Source: Panax quinquefolius (lineage: Eukaryota; Streptophyta; Magnoliopsida; Apiales; Araliaceae). From it: a stretch of 64,000 nt of DNA. The notes beneath the pieces were generated by a model. The model was not told the DNA's origin and made no database searches. It saw nothing but the letters and a program-made list of their open reading frames with translations. Position numbers and translations under genes: made by a program. Below, one piece after another: positions 1-11,161 of this stretch; position 1 is the first letter of the stretch; each line of letters starts with the position of its first letter. The stretch lies in contig CM035151.1 of assembly GCA_020205615.1 (NCBI GenBank), forward strand, positions 10,006,565 to 10,070,564, written 5' to 3'.

Positions 1-2656
1 ATGTGGTTAGTTATGGGTAAAATGCCCAAATATTTTAAATAAGCAAGTGGTGATAAAATATTCATTATTATTTGGGAATATTCGTTTGGTCGTGGAATAT
101 TCGTCTTCGTCGGGGAATATTAAATGCATTTGACCTTGATTTTTTTGGGGCCCCATAACGAAAGCGATTGGATGAAGAAAGCGACAAATATAAGTTGTTT
201 ATAAATAACTGCGTGAGTTATATTATTATCTTGTTGGAATACCCTATGTGGTTAAAACACACTAATACGCGTTGTTGAACAAGAAGCACAGTATTGCACC
301 AATTATTGATTCTTACGTAAGAAGGCACTACTCAATAATTGTTACGAGAATTACTATTTAATATTTTATTTTATTGATTCAATAATTCTTTGCATTGATA
401 TTTTATATTGTTGTTGTTTCAATAATTGTCATTACACAAAGTATTTTTATTATCGAAGCAATAATTCATATTATCTGAATAATATTATTGGATAACATTA
501 TTGGCAATGTCTAGAAAGTTACATCTAAGGAGAGGTTTGGTCACCTAATCAAGGCGCCATGAAGGAGAAATTCTTATTGAAAAGCCCCTCTTTCACAGGA
601 GCGGCTGGTCACAAGAATGTGATTCTGTAATATTATTTGTGAATAATTAATTATTGATTTATATGATGAAGAAAATATTGATTTTATGTGGATATAGATG
701 GAGAAAAATTTTAAAATGACAATTGTTGAAAATTAATATTTTATCTTTTTACGATAAAATAATTCATTTAAATATATTATTTTAATAATATATTAATGGT
801 GATATTTTTATAATGAGTGTGGGATATATGAGTATATGAGGAGGAAGAGTATTTTTGTGGCATTAAATGTTTAACACATATTTTGTGTGTTGGTGGACAC
901 AATTATCGATTAGAAATTTGATTATAGCTTTATAAAATCGCCTGTTTGTGGATTTGGTTAATTTACATTTGGAATTTGGAAATACTTCTTACGCAAAGTT
1001 GTAGATAATGGAATTTCCTATGGAAAAGTTACGCGTTTTGAATTTTTCTGATAAAAGAGCTATTTATTACGAATTATTGAAGTTCCAAAGTTCCGAAATA
1101 ATTGATTTTTAGAAGTTTTAATTGTTTTAATTAACAAAAACGTTTTTGGAATGTTTAGGTGGCCTCATTTAACATGTGTAGGAGCTGAATTCAGTTGGCA
1201 AGTGTGCGTATGAGGTTTTGGAAAATATATATTATTATTATATTAAATTTTCTAATTTGGTGTTCTAAGCATTTTCCTATAAATAGGGTGCTTAGGTTAG
1301 AATTGAAAATCACACCGTAAGCTGAAGTTTTCTCTCTATATTATCGGCGTATTCTTGTGAGTATTTTGAGTATACTTTGAGTATTGCTATACGGTGCAAG
1401 TTCAAGTCATAGCTTTATATCCGGTGTTTCAACTGTAAATCTTGTCTTTCGAGGTAAGGGATGTTATTTTCTTCTCAAATGATATTATTTCTTCAATATC
1501 ATTATGCTAAAATATTGGTTGGAATATTTTATCAAATTTGGAACTTTTTCATGTCGGGGTTACTATTCATGAGTTACTATTCACGAGTTACTATTCACGA
1601 GTACTATTCATGAAGCGTGAAGATGTTTTTTTTATGAAATTTCTATCTTTTGGTGTCAGAGTTACTATATTCACGATCTGGCAAGACTATTCAAGTATCT
1701 GACTATTCACGAATCAAGACTATTCAAGAAAAATGAAATTTTTCTTTTCGTCGAAAATATCTATTATGGATACTAGCTTTGATTGTATCCATGTTTTGAT
1801 CATTCTTGAATTTTACACCACTATGATTATTTTTGAGGTATTTTTGGACGTGGATAAAACAAAGTACGAATCCTTAATCCTTAATCCTTGTCATTTTGTT
1901 TCACTGGATTCATTTCTTTAAAAATATTTTTCATCATCTTCAGTCTTAAATGATGATATTATGGAATATCTTTGGCTCAGTGCAAAGATGAATGATTTCT
2001 GAATAATATCTTTGGCCGTAGTGCAAAGATGAGCAGTGTTTAGATGAACATGACTAATCGATGAATATCTTTGGCTTTGTAGTGCAAAGATGAATATTTG
2101 ATTCCGGATGTATGTTGATTGATGTTACAGGATAAAAGATAGAGCGACGAACTTTTAAATTCATACATAGAAGATAGTAGTTGCATTTCTACTTAACTCT
2201 TCTAATGAATTATTATTTCCGCTCATGAATATTGGTTTAAAAACTTGTTGTCTATTGTATTCTATTAGTTTTTTTTTTCCCTGTTGAAGACTAATGATAA
2301 CTTGTTGTATATTATCTTAGTCATATAATATTCTTTCTTTGGGCTAGTTGAGCTCACCCTTTTCCTTGTTGTTCCATTTTTCTTCTCGGGAGGCGAGAAT
2401 GTGGCGAGTACTTAGTGGGGTATGGAATGAAGGTTCTAGAGAGAGTTGTTTAGTAGTCCTCACCGCTTTTGTAAAATAATGTATCAATAATTATGATGGG
2501 GATTTATTTGCGTGTGGATATTATCAGATGGCAATATACGTATTTAAACTCACAGTTTATATGTTGTAATAATAAAGTTGTAGTTATTTCTGCATACCAT
2601 GTATTTGGCGACTCGAGAATGGGTTGGATAGAATGGACCTATTTTGGGGGCGCCAT
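1..2656 (+). repeat. 5' LTR of element A (type 1), truncated at the window start
   Basis: Position 1 aligns with about position 36870 of the 3' LTR at 36795-39551, so roughly the first 75 bp lie outside the window. The order matches the other type-1 LTRs: AT-rich U3, TATA box, an array of a 'GTTACTATTCACGA' motif (about 1556-1715), three copies of a 60-bp 'TATCTTTGGC...GCAAAGATGA' motif (1961-2100), the shared block 'GGGCTAGTTGAGCTCACCC', and the terminus 'TTTTGGGGGCGCCA'. The primer binding site follows at once. Confidence 0.9.
1278..1285 (+). promoter_or_regulatory. TATA box of LTR A
   Basis: TATAAATA lies in 'TTTCCTATAAATAGGG', which sits at the same place in every type-1 LTR. It is the likely core promoter for the genomic transcript, with U3 upstream and R downstream. 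Confidence 0.7.
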
Positions 2657-2658
2657 GG

Positions 2659-2673
2659 TTGGTATCGAGCTTA
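2659..2673 (+). other. Primer binding site (PBS), element A
   Basis: 'TTGGTATCGAGCTTA' starts 2-3 bases after the LTR end. It resembles the plant initiator-tRNA-Met PBS (TGGTATCAGAGC) with an apparent missing A. The same spelling recurs in elements D and M, so it is either a real variant or a recurrent miscall. Confidence 0.75.
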
Positions 2674-2838
2674 GGATATGATCTCTGGCGGAGATCGGGG
2701 AATAGAACTAGAGGGAGAGGCAGTAAATCCTTCGCTAGTGTGTCCTACCTAAGCTTATTTGTTAGTTGGTCAAGATATAGGGATATTATGTGATATATTG
2801 ATTTCTTAATTAACCCTTATTTTTATGATGATTTGAGA

Positions 2839-3827
2839 ATGTCGATCGAGAATATTAATGATGGAGTAAATGAGACCGTGGAGATGCCAAGTGCTTACCA
2901 ACGAGGAGAACGTGCAACAATGACCGACAATGTACCTCATGTGAACAACAATTTGAGTAATGGATGATGAGCGAGGGATGTTTAGAAGCTTTTTGCGGTT
3001 CATGCAAAATCAGACGAGGAGACTCGTGTTCAAAATAATGGAGGAAATGATAGCAATTCACGGGTGGTCACAAAACAAGCGATTCAAAGAGTTGGGACCA
3101 CCGAGTGCGGGGAAGCGGATCCGATTAAAAGTAGACGTGGGTCAAACAAATTACCAAGATATTCGATGTCTTGGGATGCACGGAGGAATGAAAGTTCCAT
3201 TCATTTACTTTTATGTTCGTGGCAAGGCAGACATCGGTGGGAATCGTGAAGCGTACCCATCCAACCGCACTCAAAGCATGTCGTGGGAGACATTTCAAAA
3301 TGATTCAATGACAAGTACTTCCCGAAAGTATTCGTCTATATGAAGGAAGTGGAGTTTATTGGGACCGAGAATAACATGGCGGTGTCCCAAAGATCTGGCG
3401 AAGTTTCATGGAGTTATCCAGTTTGCACCTCATTTGGTGGAGAATGAGGAACGTATGACGCGGATGTTTTAAGAGGTTTAAAACCGGCGATACGTCAATA
3501 TCTCATTTCTCATAAATTTTCTCTATTCGAGATGTTGTCAACAGGCTCGGTTGTTAGGCGAGATAACGAAAGTACGCTCAACCGAGGGACCATAACCGAG
3601 GATCATATCAAGAAGATAGCGATCATCGTAATAATGATAACCAACGGAGAAAGAAGAATACGAGACAAAGCGGTAACCACTCTGGTGGTAATCGTGGTAT
3701 GAAAATAGAAGAAGCGAGTCGGGAGAAGATTTTAAAAGAGGAGATTCAACAACGACCATTTGAAGACGCGTCGGCCAAGATGAACTAGTTCAAGGGGAGA
3801 GAAAGACCACCCGTCAGACAAGTTACA
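2839..3827 (+). pseudogene. gag: gag, N-terminal part (element A)
   Basis: This is the structural polyprotein start: ATG at 2839 reads MSIENINDGVNETVE, matching the N-termini of gag in F and M. Beyond a frame break, 2960-3343 encodes a Retrotrans_gag-like core with 'ELGPPSAGK', 'PFIYFYVRGKADIGGN' and 'MSWETFQND', the usual chromovirus capsid landmarks. Several frameshifts follow. The reading ends in the region just before the zinc knuckle, where element B is inserted; the knuckle resumes at 34893. It would form the virus-like particle shell. It is broken as printed, and part of the damage may be sequence error. Confidence 0.85.
3823..3827 (+). other. Target-site duplication (left copy) of element B: TTACA
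   Basis: TTACA lies immediately left of B's 5' LTR (whose TG is printed CG) and again at 34893-34897 right of B's 3' LTR end. A 5-bp duplication is normal for Ty3/gypsy integrase. Confidence 0.8.
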
Positions 3828-4443
3828 CGTAAGACCCCATCTTTTATAAATAAAGATGATTTTTCTATAAATATTATTTTGAATATTATGGAATAAATTT
3901 TATATAATGTTATAGTTGTGGGTAATATTTATAAATTTTGCAAAGTACGCAAGTTGTTATAAAATATTCGTTTGGCTCTGGGAATATTCTTTTTGTTAGG
4001 GAATATTCGTACAATGGCTCAATCATTGGTGGACCCCATAATGTAATTATTGTCGGATTGAGAAAAGCGACAAAAATATTTTATAAAAATAACTTGGCGG
4101 AGGTGTTACCGTTAAAACCATTGAACTACCCGGTGGTAAAAAAGAAGAATATGTCTGGCGTAGTTGCAAGAAGTAGCGCAGGCGGTATTGATTATTGATG
4201 CTTACGTGAGAAGTCACTCAATTTATGCTCAATTATACTATGAGAATTCTTTGCATCATATCTCTTATATTATTGATTCAATTATTGTCACAAGATCATC
4301 TCAGATAATATGTTATAGTATTAAATCAATAATTGAGACGACAAGTTATAAATGATTAATAATTGTTGAAAGATTAAATATGTGTTGATGATTTGTGGTA
4401 AGTTTGATTATTTTTTGGGGGGGCTCATATGTCATCATCTAAG

Positions 4444-4705
4444 AGTCTCTTCGTCAATAGTAATTACCTTCGTCAATAGTAATTACCCTTGTGAATAGTA
4501 TTTACCTTCGTCAATAGTATTTACCTTCGTCGATAGAATTACCCTTGTGAATAGTATTTACCTTCACAATAGTATTTACCTTCGTTAATAGTAATTACCT
4601 TTACTTTAGACGTCGAACCACTTGTCATTTTCACATTACAGCGCCGAACCACTTGTCGTTTCACATTACTGTGTCAAACCAAATTCGTCGAGCCACTTGC
4701 CTTTT
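4444..4705 (+). repeat. U3 tandem repeats upstream of the promoter (B 5' LTR)
   Basis: There are two adjacent arrays. About eight copies of a 20-bp 'CTTCGTCAATAGTAATTAC' unit (about 4447-4610) are followed by 3-4 copies of a unit near 35 bp with 'CGAACCACTTGTCGTTTCAC' (about 4605-4705). They end just before the TATA box, the position of enhancer repeats in LTR promoters. The same arrays are in J's LTR (46150-46435), but B's 3' LTR has lost them. Confidence 0.75.
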
Positions 4706-4736
4706 CACGGCTGGCGGTGCTAAGCTAGAAATCTTC

Positions 4737-4744
4737 TATAAATA
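4737..4744 (+). promoter_or_regulatory. TATA box of LTR B
   Basis: TATAAATA lies in 'CTTCTATAAATAGAGGCC', directly downstream of the U3 repeat arrays. It is a likely core promoter. Confidence 0.7.
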
Positions 4745-4974
4745 GAGGCCTAGGGCTTCATTATTTTCACTTAATTCATTCAAGCTTAGAGAGAGAAAAT
4801 ATAGAGAGAATAAGAGAAAGAAGAAGAGTATTTTGTTACTACATTTGCAGATTCAATCTTCTACCAAATGTAAGGGGTGTTATTCTTTCTTATTCAATGA
4901 AGATAACTGTTGTTATTCCATTGCTTATTATTCATTTGAATAACTCAGATACGCGGTTTACCTATACTTGGTGA

Positions 4975-5225
4975 CATTCTTCTATGATTACATTGGAACA
5001 TCACATCACGTGTGTTTTACAGGACACGGGTTCCGCCTCTTTATTATTCATTGGAACATCCTGCTCGTGTGTTTTACACCGGGACCGGTTCCGCTCTTTA
5101 TTATTCATTGGAACATCCTGCGTGTGTTTTACACCGGATCCGGTTCCATCTTTATTATTCTGTTGGAACATCCCTCGATTGTAAATTTCACCGACCGGTT
5201 CCGTTATTTATTATTCTCGTTGGAA
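4975..5225 (+). repeat. 60-bp tandem repeats in R/U5 of LTR B
   Basis: There are 4-5 copies of a unit with 'TTATTATTC.TTGGAACATCC' and 'TGTTTTACACCGG..CCGGTTCC'. Equivalent arrays are at 11965-12265, 20550-20815 and, inverted, at 14060-14340, 33495-33760 and 45555-45870. Short open frames through the array (for example 5012-5377) are by-products of the repeat and not genes. Confidence 0.8.
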
Positions 5226-6337
5226 TAACTCGTCTGCATGCTATCGCATTTATGCGTGGTGATTTCTTTTGTTATTCCATTCTTTATTATACCCAGTTGA
5301 TTAAAACTTTGACTTCTATACTCCATGAAGTTAGTAGAATATCCTTGATATTTGCGTTTCATCCAAAGATCTTTTGATGAAAATATTCTTCGATCATTCT
5401 TGAATTTTACTCTCACAACAAGATCATATTGATAATTTGGACGTTAATAATTCCTGGATAAAATAATTCTTGAACTTGTTTTATTGAATTCTTATATCAT
5501 TGTCATCATCCTCATGTTTATATATTTTTTAAAGTCATCTCGTGGCTTTCAGTAGTGCATAGATGGACTTGGTATGATTATGACCAGAGAGACTATTCGG
5601 TAATAATCGACAAAGTAATGTTACAAATGATGTGGTAAAATCCTCAAATTGGTCAGTAGTGCATTGATGGACGATTGTTGGCATGATCATGACTATTAAT
5701 GAATACACAAATATTCTTCGCCCAGAGTGCATGAATAATTGTGGTCGTGATACTAAAGAATATCCTCGCCAGAAGTAGTGCGAGGTGATTCGATGATGTG
5801 GAATATTTATTAAAGTCGAGTCTCAATTTATAACACTTGATGATAAACCTTTAAAACCTAAAAGATAGTAGACTTTATTTTCTACTTGACTCTTTTAATG
5901 GATTGCGATATTCACCGCAGCTTAAACCTGGTTGTTTATTGTATTTTATCGGTTTAACATTGTTGAAGACTATTGATAATTTTTTACGCATTATCTTAGT
6001 CATAATATTTCTTCTTGGGCTAGTTGAGCTCACCCTTTTCTTTCACCGTTCTCTTGTGAAATCGAGAATATAGCGGGACGAGCTCTGGGAAACGAGTGAT
6101 GGTCTCGAAGATAGCATTAGTAGTCCTCACTATTACGTGAAATAGTGTGATAATAATTGTAATGAGGACTCCTTTTTGAGTTTGTATAATATCTAGTAGA
6201 CGATATTTGTATTTAAACTCACAGCTTATGTCGTATTGCATACCATACGCTTATGTTAGTAAGTTGTATTTAAATTTGTACCATGTAAGTGGCGACCCAA
6301 GATGGGTGATGTATACCTAATTTTGGGGCGAATAACA

Positions 6338-6349
6338 GTATCGAGCTTA
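6338..6349 (+). other. PBS, element B
   Basis: 'GTATCGAGCTTAGG' follows the damaged LTR terminus 'TTTTGGGGCGAATAACA'. It is the same primer site type as in element A. Confidence 0.65.
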
Positions 6350-6519
6350 GGATATGATCCCCGCTAAGATGTGAGAATAGTACTAGAAGGGAGAGACGGG
6401 GATTACCTTCATTTAGTATGACCTACCTAAGTTTATGTCTTTATTTTATTGGTTGGTCGGAAGATAGGGATAATTTGTTACATGTCAATTAACCTTTTGT
6501 TTTGTGGGAAGATCTCAAA

Positions 6520-7700
6520 ATGACATCCGAGAATGTTGAGAATAGCAATGGAGTGCAGCGATTGTTGATTCACCACATATCAATAATCGGGATAATGTGC
6601 ATCGAAGGCGACAATCCTCGTGCAAACAACAACACACGACCAAATGATGAATGATCAAATGTTCAGAGGCTTTACGCAATTTATGCAACAAAGAAAGTAG
6701 AGCGACTCGCCCAAAACGTAGGTGGAAACACGGAAAACTCCATGGTCACCGCTAAACAATTCAAGGAGCTGGGACCACCGGAGTTTAAGGGAGAGCCAAA
6801 ACCACTTCGGCGGAAGCATGGATAAAAGCAGATTACCAAGATATTTGATGTCTTGGGATGCTCCGAGGAGCAAAAGGTTCCTTCTACGCCTTTTATGTTG
6901 CGCGGAGAAAGCAGACATTGGTGGGAATTCCAGAAACGACTCAACCTCTTTCATCAAGATATCTTGGGAGAAGTTCCAGAGTCGTTTCAACGACAAATAC
7001 TTTCCCGAAAGTATTCGCCATATGAAGGAGGTGGAATTTATCAAGTTGAAACAAAACAATACGACCGTGTCGCAATACGAGGCAAAATTTGCGGAGTTAT
7101 CACGGCCAAGGCCCCACTTGGTGGATAATGAAGAGAGAATGGCGCGAATGTTTTTAAGAGGTTTGAAGTCGAGATACGTCAACATCTTATTTCTCATAAA
7201 CCGTGTTTGTATTCGATGTTGTAAATAGGGCTCGATTAGTGGAACGCGATAATGAGTCAACACAACTAAAAAGAGAGCAAATGCAAGCAAAATTATAATA
7301 CCAATGAGAGTAGTCATCGAGCGGTGGTGGACAACAAGCGTGGAGGGAATCAACAGCCGAGATATGGTAACCACTTTGGTGGTAATCGAGGCCAAAACAA
7401 TAAGAATGGACATTTCAAGAAAGCGGAGATTCAACAATGGTGGAAAGACGTCAAGACCAAAGACCCATTGTTAAGAAAGGAGAAAGACCACCCATCATAT
7501 GCTTCAAATGCGGAGGAGAGGACACATCACCAAATCGCGCCATGCCATCCAAAAGCATGTTATAATTGTGGAAGAGAAGGTCACTTAGCTCGATTTTATT
7601 GCCATCTAGAAGACAAATTCACTAGGATGGAGGCACCAAAGGCCATCCCGTAAAATTCAAAACCCAGAAAGTGCAAGGAGAGAGCGTTTGTTGTGACCTC
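6520..7700 (+). pseudogene. gag: gag (element B): capsid core plus two CCHC zinc knuckles
   Basis: ATG at 6520 opens 'MTSENVEN', similar to the gag starts of A and J. The capsid core is spread over 6720-7228 in shifting frames: 'KELGPPEFKG', 'LRGESRHWWEFQKRL', 'FNDKYFPESIRHMKEVEF', 'YEAKFAELSR', 'RMARMFLRGLKS'. The nucleocapsid region (about 7498-7608) has one damaged knuckle and one clear one, 'CYNCGREGHLARF' (CX2CX4HX4; the final C is miscalled). A basic, Asn/Gly-rich linker lies between. It would encode the particle shell and the RNA-binding domain. At least four frame breaks are present, at positions differing from those in J. Confidence 0.88.
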
Positions 7701-7734
7701 CCAAAGAGCAAGGAATCCGAATGAGGTCATCACG

Positions 7735-8190
7735 GTAAGCTTTTATCATAAACTCTAATGAAGTCTATACTTTATTTGATACCGGTTCTACCCATTCTTT
7801 TATTTCTCCTACTTGCGCTCATCGATTAAATTTGACTCAGGAGAAATTAGACTTTGACTTATCTGTGGAAACTCCGTTGGGAGAAACCTTCATTACATCC
7901 ATCTGCTTATAAGTCTTGTTTGGTTCAAATCGGCACTCCTCACATTACCCGTCGATCTTATTTCATTAAAAATACTTGATTTGACGTGATTCTAGGGATT
8001 GATTGGTTAACTACTTATCATGCAAAAATTGATTGTTTTCGTAAGGTTGTTAGCTTTCATATTCCTAATCAACCTATTACGCTAATTCAAACGACCAAAC
8101 CATTAAAATCAATCACGGCCATCTCAAGCCATAAAGCTATTCGTTTATTGAAAAACGGATGTCAAGCTTTCTTAGCTCATGTCACGATTT
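7735..8190 (+). pseudogene. Aspartic protease domain (element B)
   Basis: The retropepsin-type active site reads 'LFDTGSTHSFIS', with the catalytic DTG at 7778-7786. The second conserved stretch 'ILGIDWLTTYHAKIDC' at 7989-8040 is typical of the end of chromovirus protease. It would act as a dimer to cut the Gag-Pol precursor. Frame breaks separate the two motifs. Among the copies in this window, only B shows an undamaged DTG. Confidence 0.85.
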
Positions 8191-8319
8191 AAATAAAAAT
8201 ACGCCGCTTTTAAACGATATTCCTATTGTTAATAAATTTCCGACGATTCTCAAGAACTTCTGGCTACCCCCCCAGGCGTGAAATTGAATTTTGTATCGAC
8301 CTTGAACCCAGACAAAACC

Positions 8320-9000
8320 CTTTCCAAAGCCCCATATCAAATGGCTCCTATTGAACTTCGTGAGTTAAAGACCCAACTGCAGGAATTGTTAGACATTGGC
8401 TTTATTCGTCCCTAGTACTTCTCCTCGGGGTGCTCCTGTTTCTATTCGTGAAGAAGAAAGATGGGAGTACGCGACTTTTGTATTGATTATCTGGAGTTGA
8501 ATCACGCCACCATCAAAAATAGGTATCCATTGCCACGTATTGATGACTGTTTGACCCGATTGCAAGGAGCCAAATTCTTTTCAAAGATCGATCTTCGTTC
8601 CGGATATCACCAATTGAAGATTAGAACTCACGACATTCCAAAGACGCCTTTCGTAACTCCTAGACGGGCATTATGAATTCTAGTCATGTCCTTTGGATCG
8701 ACTAATGCTCCGCCGCTTTCATGGATATGATGAACCGAGTATTCAAGGAATATTTAGATCACTTTGTGGTCGTCTTTATTGATGACATCCTTATTTATTC
8801 CAAAAGCCGTGAAGATCATGAGCAACACTTGAGGTCGACACTCCAAAAGCTTCGTGAATATAAGCTTTATGCCAAGTTGAAGAAATGCGAAGTTCGCGTC
8901 AAGAAGTAGCATTCCTTGGGCACGTGGTATCAAGTCATGGAATATCCGTTGACCCAAAGAAAGATTGAAGCTATTCAAAGTCGGAAACAACCTAAATCAA
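8320..9000 (+). pseudogene. Reverse transcriptase domain (element B)
   Basis: The RVT_1-type domain is recognisable throughout: 'APIELRELKTQLQELLD', '[14 protein letters not shown]', '[15 protein letters not shown]', 'TPFVTP', '[14 protein letters not shown]', then '[12 protein letters not shown]' with the catalytic FIDD at 8775-8786, and '[17 protein letters not shown]'. It copies genomic RNA into cDNA inside the particle. There are breaks near 8415, 8676, 8710 and 8908. The A, F and M elements lack this whole stretch. Confidence 0.9.
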
Positions 9001-9560
9001 TTGACCAAGCACGTAGCTTTCTCGGTTTAGTTGGTTATTATCGGAGATTCGTGGAAGGATTTTCTCTAATCGCTATTCCATCGACTCACCGACTTTTAAA
9101 GATACAAAGTTTGCATTGGAGCGAAGAATGTGAGAAGAGTTTTCAAGAACTCAAGAGGAGACTTATTTCAAAGACTGCTCGACAATACCATCCGGCTCTG
9201 AGGGATTTGTCATCTACAATGATGCTTCGCAAAGGGTTGGGATGTGTTCTCATGCAACATGGAAAAGTAATAGCTTTATGCCTCGCGACAACTCAAAGAA
9301 TATGAGAGGAATTATCCTACTCTTGATCTAGAGTTGGCACCATTGTCTTTGCACTTAAAATTTGGAGGCATTACTTGTATGGGAGAAAGTGGAGATCTTT
9401 ACGGATCATAAAAGCCTCAAATATTTCTTCACTCAAAAGGAACTCAACATGCGACAACGACGTTGGCTAGAACTGCTGAAAGATTATGATCATACCATCC
9501 AATACCATCCCGAAAAGCGAACGTGGTAGCCGACGATCGAGTAGAAAATCATACGCAAGC
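9000..9560 (+). pseudogene. RT connection and RNase H domain (element B)
   Basis: 'ARSFLGLVGYYRRFVEGFS' (9012-9065) is the conserved RT-RNase H connection. RNase H follows with 'ELKRRLISK', a damaged 'YNDAS' region near 9215, and '[17 protein letters not shown]' (about 9396-9445) with the conserved TDH, ending at '[10 protein letters not shown]'. It removes the RNA strand during cDNA synthesis. It is shifted across three frames. Confidence 0.83.
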
Positions 9561-9839
9561 ACGAAAAGCGATGTTGTCAACGCAAAGGCCCATTTTGTGT
9601 GACTTGCAAAGGATGGAGATAGAGTTAAAGACTCTGTGGACGATGTGATGATAGCGAGTATACTGAGTAGAACCGACTTTAATCGATAAAGTTAAAGTCG
9701 CTCAAGCTTCTGCACTGAGCCGATGCGATGAGGAAAAAGTGCAAGAAGGTGCTACGCTTAAGCAAGAATCGATGAAGAAGGAATACTTTGAGTCAACCTG
9801 GACTTTGTGTTCCTAACGACCACGATTTAAAGTATAATA

Positions 9840-10920
9840 TCATGATAGAGCGCAGCACAACACACCATTTGCAATCCATCTCAGGAGTACCAAAATGTAT
9901 CATGATATTCGCCATACATTTTGGTGGAGCAATACGAAGAGAGAGATAATGTTGTTTATCTCAAGGTGTCTAACTTGTCAACGAGTTAAAAGCGGAGCAT
10001 CAAATACCAAAAGGTCCATTGCAACCACTTGAAATTCCGGAATGGAAGTGGGAGCACATTACCATGGATTTCAAGCATCATGGGTCTTCCTAAGGTTTCT
10101 CAAGGCATTGATGCGATTTGGGTCATTGTTGATAGATTGACCAAGTCCGCTTCATTTCTTACCGACACGAGAAACTTATACACTTGAACGCCTTTGCTCA
10201 GATGTACATAAACGAGATTGTAAGACCGCATGGTATGCCGCAGATCCATAGTTTCCGATCGAGACCCAAGATTCACTTCACGATTTTGGGTTAGTTTGCA
10301 AAAAGCTACGGGCATGGACTTACGATTTAGCTCGGCTAAGATATCATCCTCGACGGACGGACAATGGAGAGGACTATTCAAACTCTTCAAGATCTATTAA
10401 GACTCGTGTCCTTGATTTCAAGGGGAGTTGGGACAAGTTCTTACCATCGTGGAGTTTTCCTACAACAACAGCTTATCGCAAGTATGGCATGGCTCCATTC
10501 AAGGCCAGATGGAAGAAAGTGTCGTTCTCCAAAGATATCTTTGGGATGAGGTGGGTGAAGCAACGTTGTTGGGACCGAGTTGGTACGTATGACTACGGAA
10601 AAGATTCAAACGATCCGACAACGATAAAAACCTCACAAAATCGATAAAAAAGTTATGCCGATCTTCATCGAAAGGACGTGGAATTCGATATAGGAGATCA
10701 TGTGTTGTTAAGAGTTGCTTCCATGGAAAGGAGTTACAAGATTTGAAAGAGAGGAAAACTTAATCCTCGATTCATCTGGCCCATTTTAATCCTCGATCGA
10801 GTAGGAATCGTGGCCTATAGACTCGCTTTTACCACCAAATATGTCTCGTGTTCATAACGTTTTTCACATATCTATGTTACGTAAATATGTGAAAGACCCG
10901 AACCATATTAGTGAGTTAGA
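9840..10920 (+). pseudogene. Integrase (element B): HHCC zinc finger, catalytic core, C-terminal part
   Basis: The zinc finger covers about 9855-9990: 'HNTPFAIH', 'TFWW', '[14 protein letters not shown]', giving the H-H-C-C set. The rve core covers about 10030-10530 with 'KWEHITMDF', '[18 protein letters not shown]' and 'DRDPRF'-equivalent DNA near 10257. The GQ/E region near 10365 is garbled. The C-terminal GPY/F-like region covers 10690-10900. It would insert the cDNA and create the 5-bp TSDs seen here. Frames are multiply broken. Confidence 0.83.
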
Positions 10921-10959
10921 ACCGGACGAAATAGCGGAAGATTTGACGTATTAAGAGGT

Positions 10960-11140
10960 TCCCTGCTCAAATTTTGGATAAGAAGGAACATATTCTACGC
11001 TCCAAGGTTATACCTCAAGTCAAAGTTTTGTGGAGGAACCACGATGTTGAGGAAATGACTTGGGAGTTAGAATCGAAATGAAATCAAGGTATCCTTACCT
11101 CTTCGACATACTGTGTAACGCATTCTAATTTCGAGGGCTT
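10960..11140 (+). pseudogene. Chromodomain-like C-terminus (element B)
   Basis: The DNA encodes 'VIPQVKVLWRNHDVEEMTWELE' in pieces at about 11010-11082, then a 'YPYLF'-like tail. This matches the C-terminal chromodomain of Tekay-type chromoviruses, thought to direct integration to marked chromatin. It ends just before the purine tract. Confidence 0.8.
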
Positions 11141-11149
11141 AAATTTCAT

Positions 11150-11161
11150 AAGAAGGGAGGT
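11150..11161 (+). other. Polypurine tract, element B
   Basis: 'AAGAAGGGAGGT' abuts the 3' LTR start 'TGTAAGACC'. It is the second-strand primer. The equivalent sequence precedes each plus-strand 3' LTR and follows (as its complement) each minus-strand one. Confidence 0.8.

Larger units (their letters stand above)
3828..6333 (+). repeat. 5' LTR of element B (type 2)
   Basis: It starts 'GTAAGACCCCATCTTTTATAA' after a damaged TG and ends near 'GGGTGATGTATACCTAATTTTGGGGCG'. It is about 2.5 kb and matches 11162-13031 and the reverse complement of 44463-47062. It contains U3 tandem repeats, a TATA box and a 60-bp repeat array, listed separately, and a TCP-like GTGGACCC at 4029-4036. Confidence 0.9.

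Noticed and set aside
4968..5377. Open frames through the LTR repeats (similar ones at 11959-12348, 20543-20892, 33497-33823, 45559-45897)
   Set aside because: They follow the 60-bp LTR repeat in both orientations and in several frames, so they are repeat by-products in non-coding R/U5.
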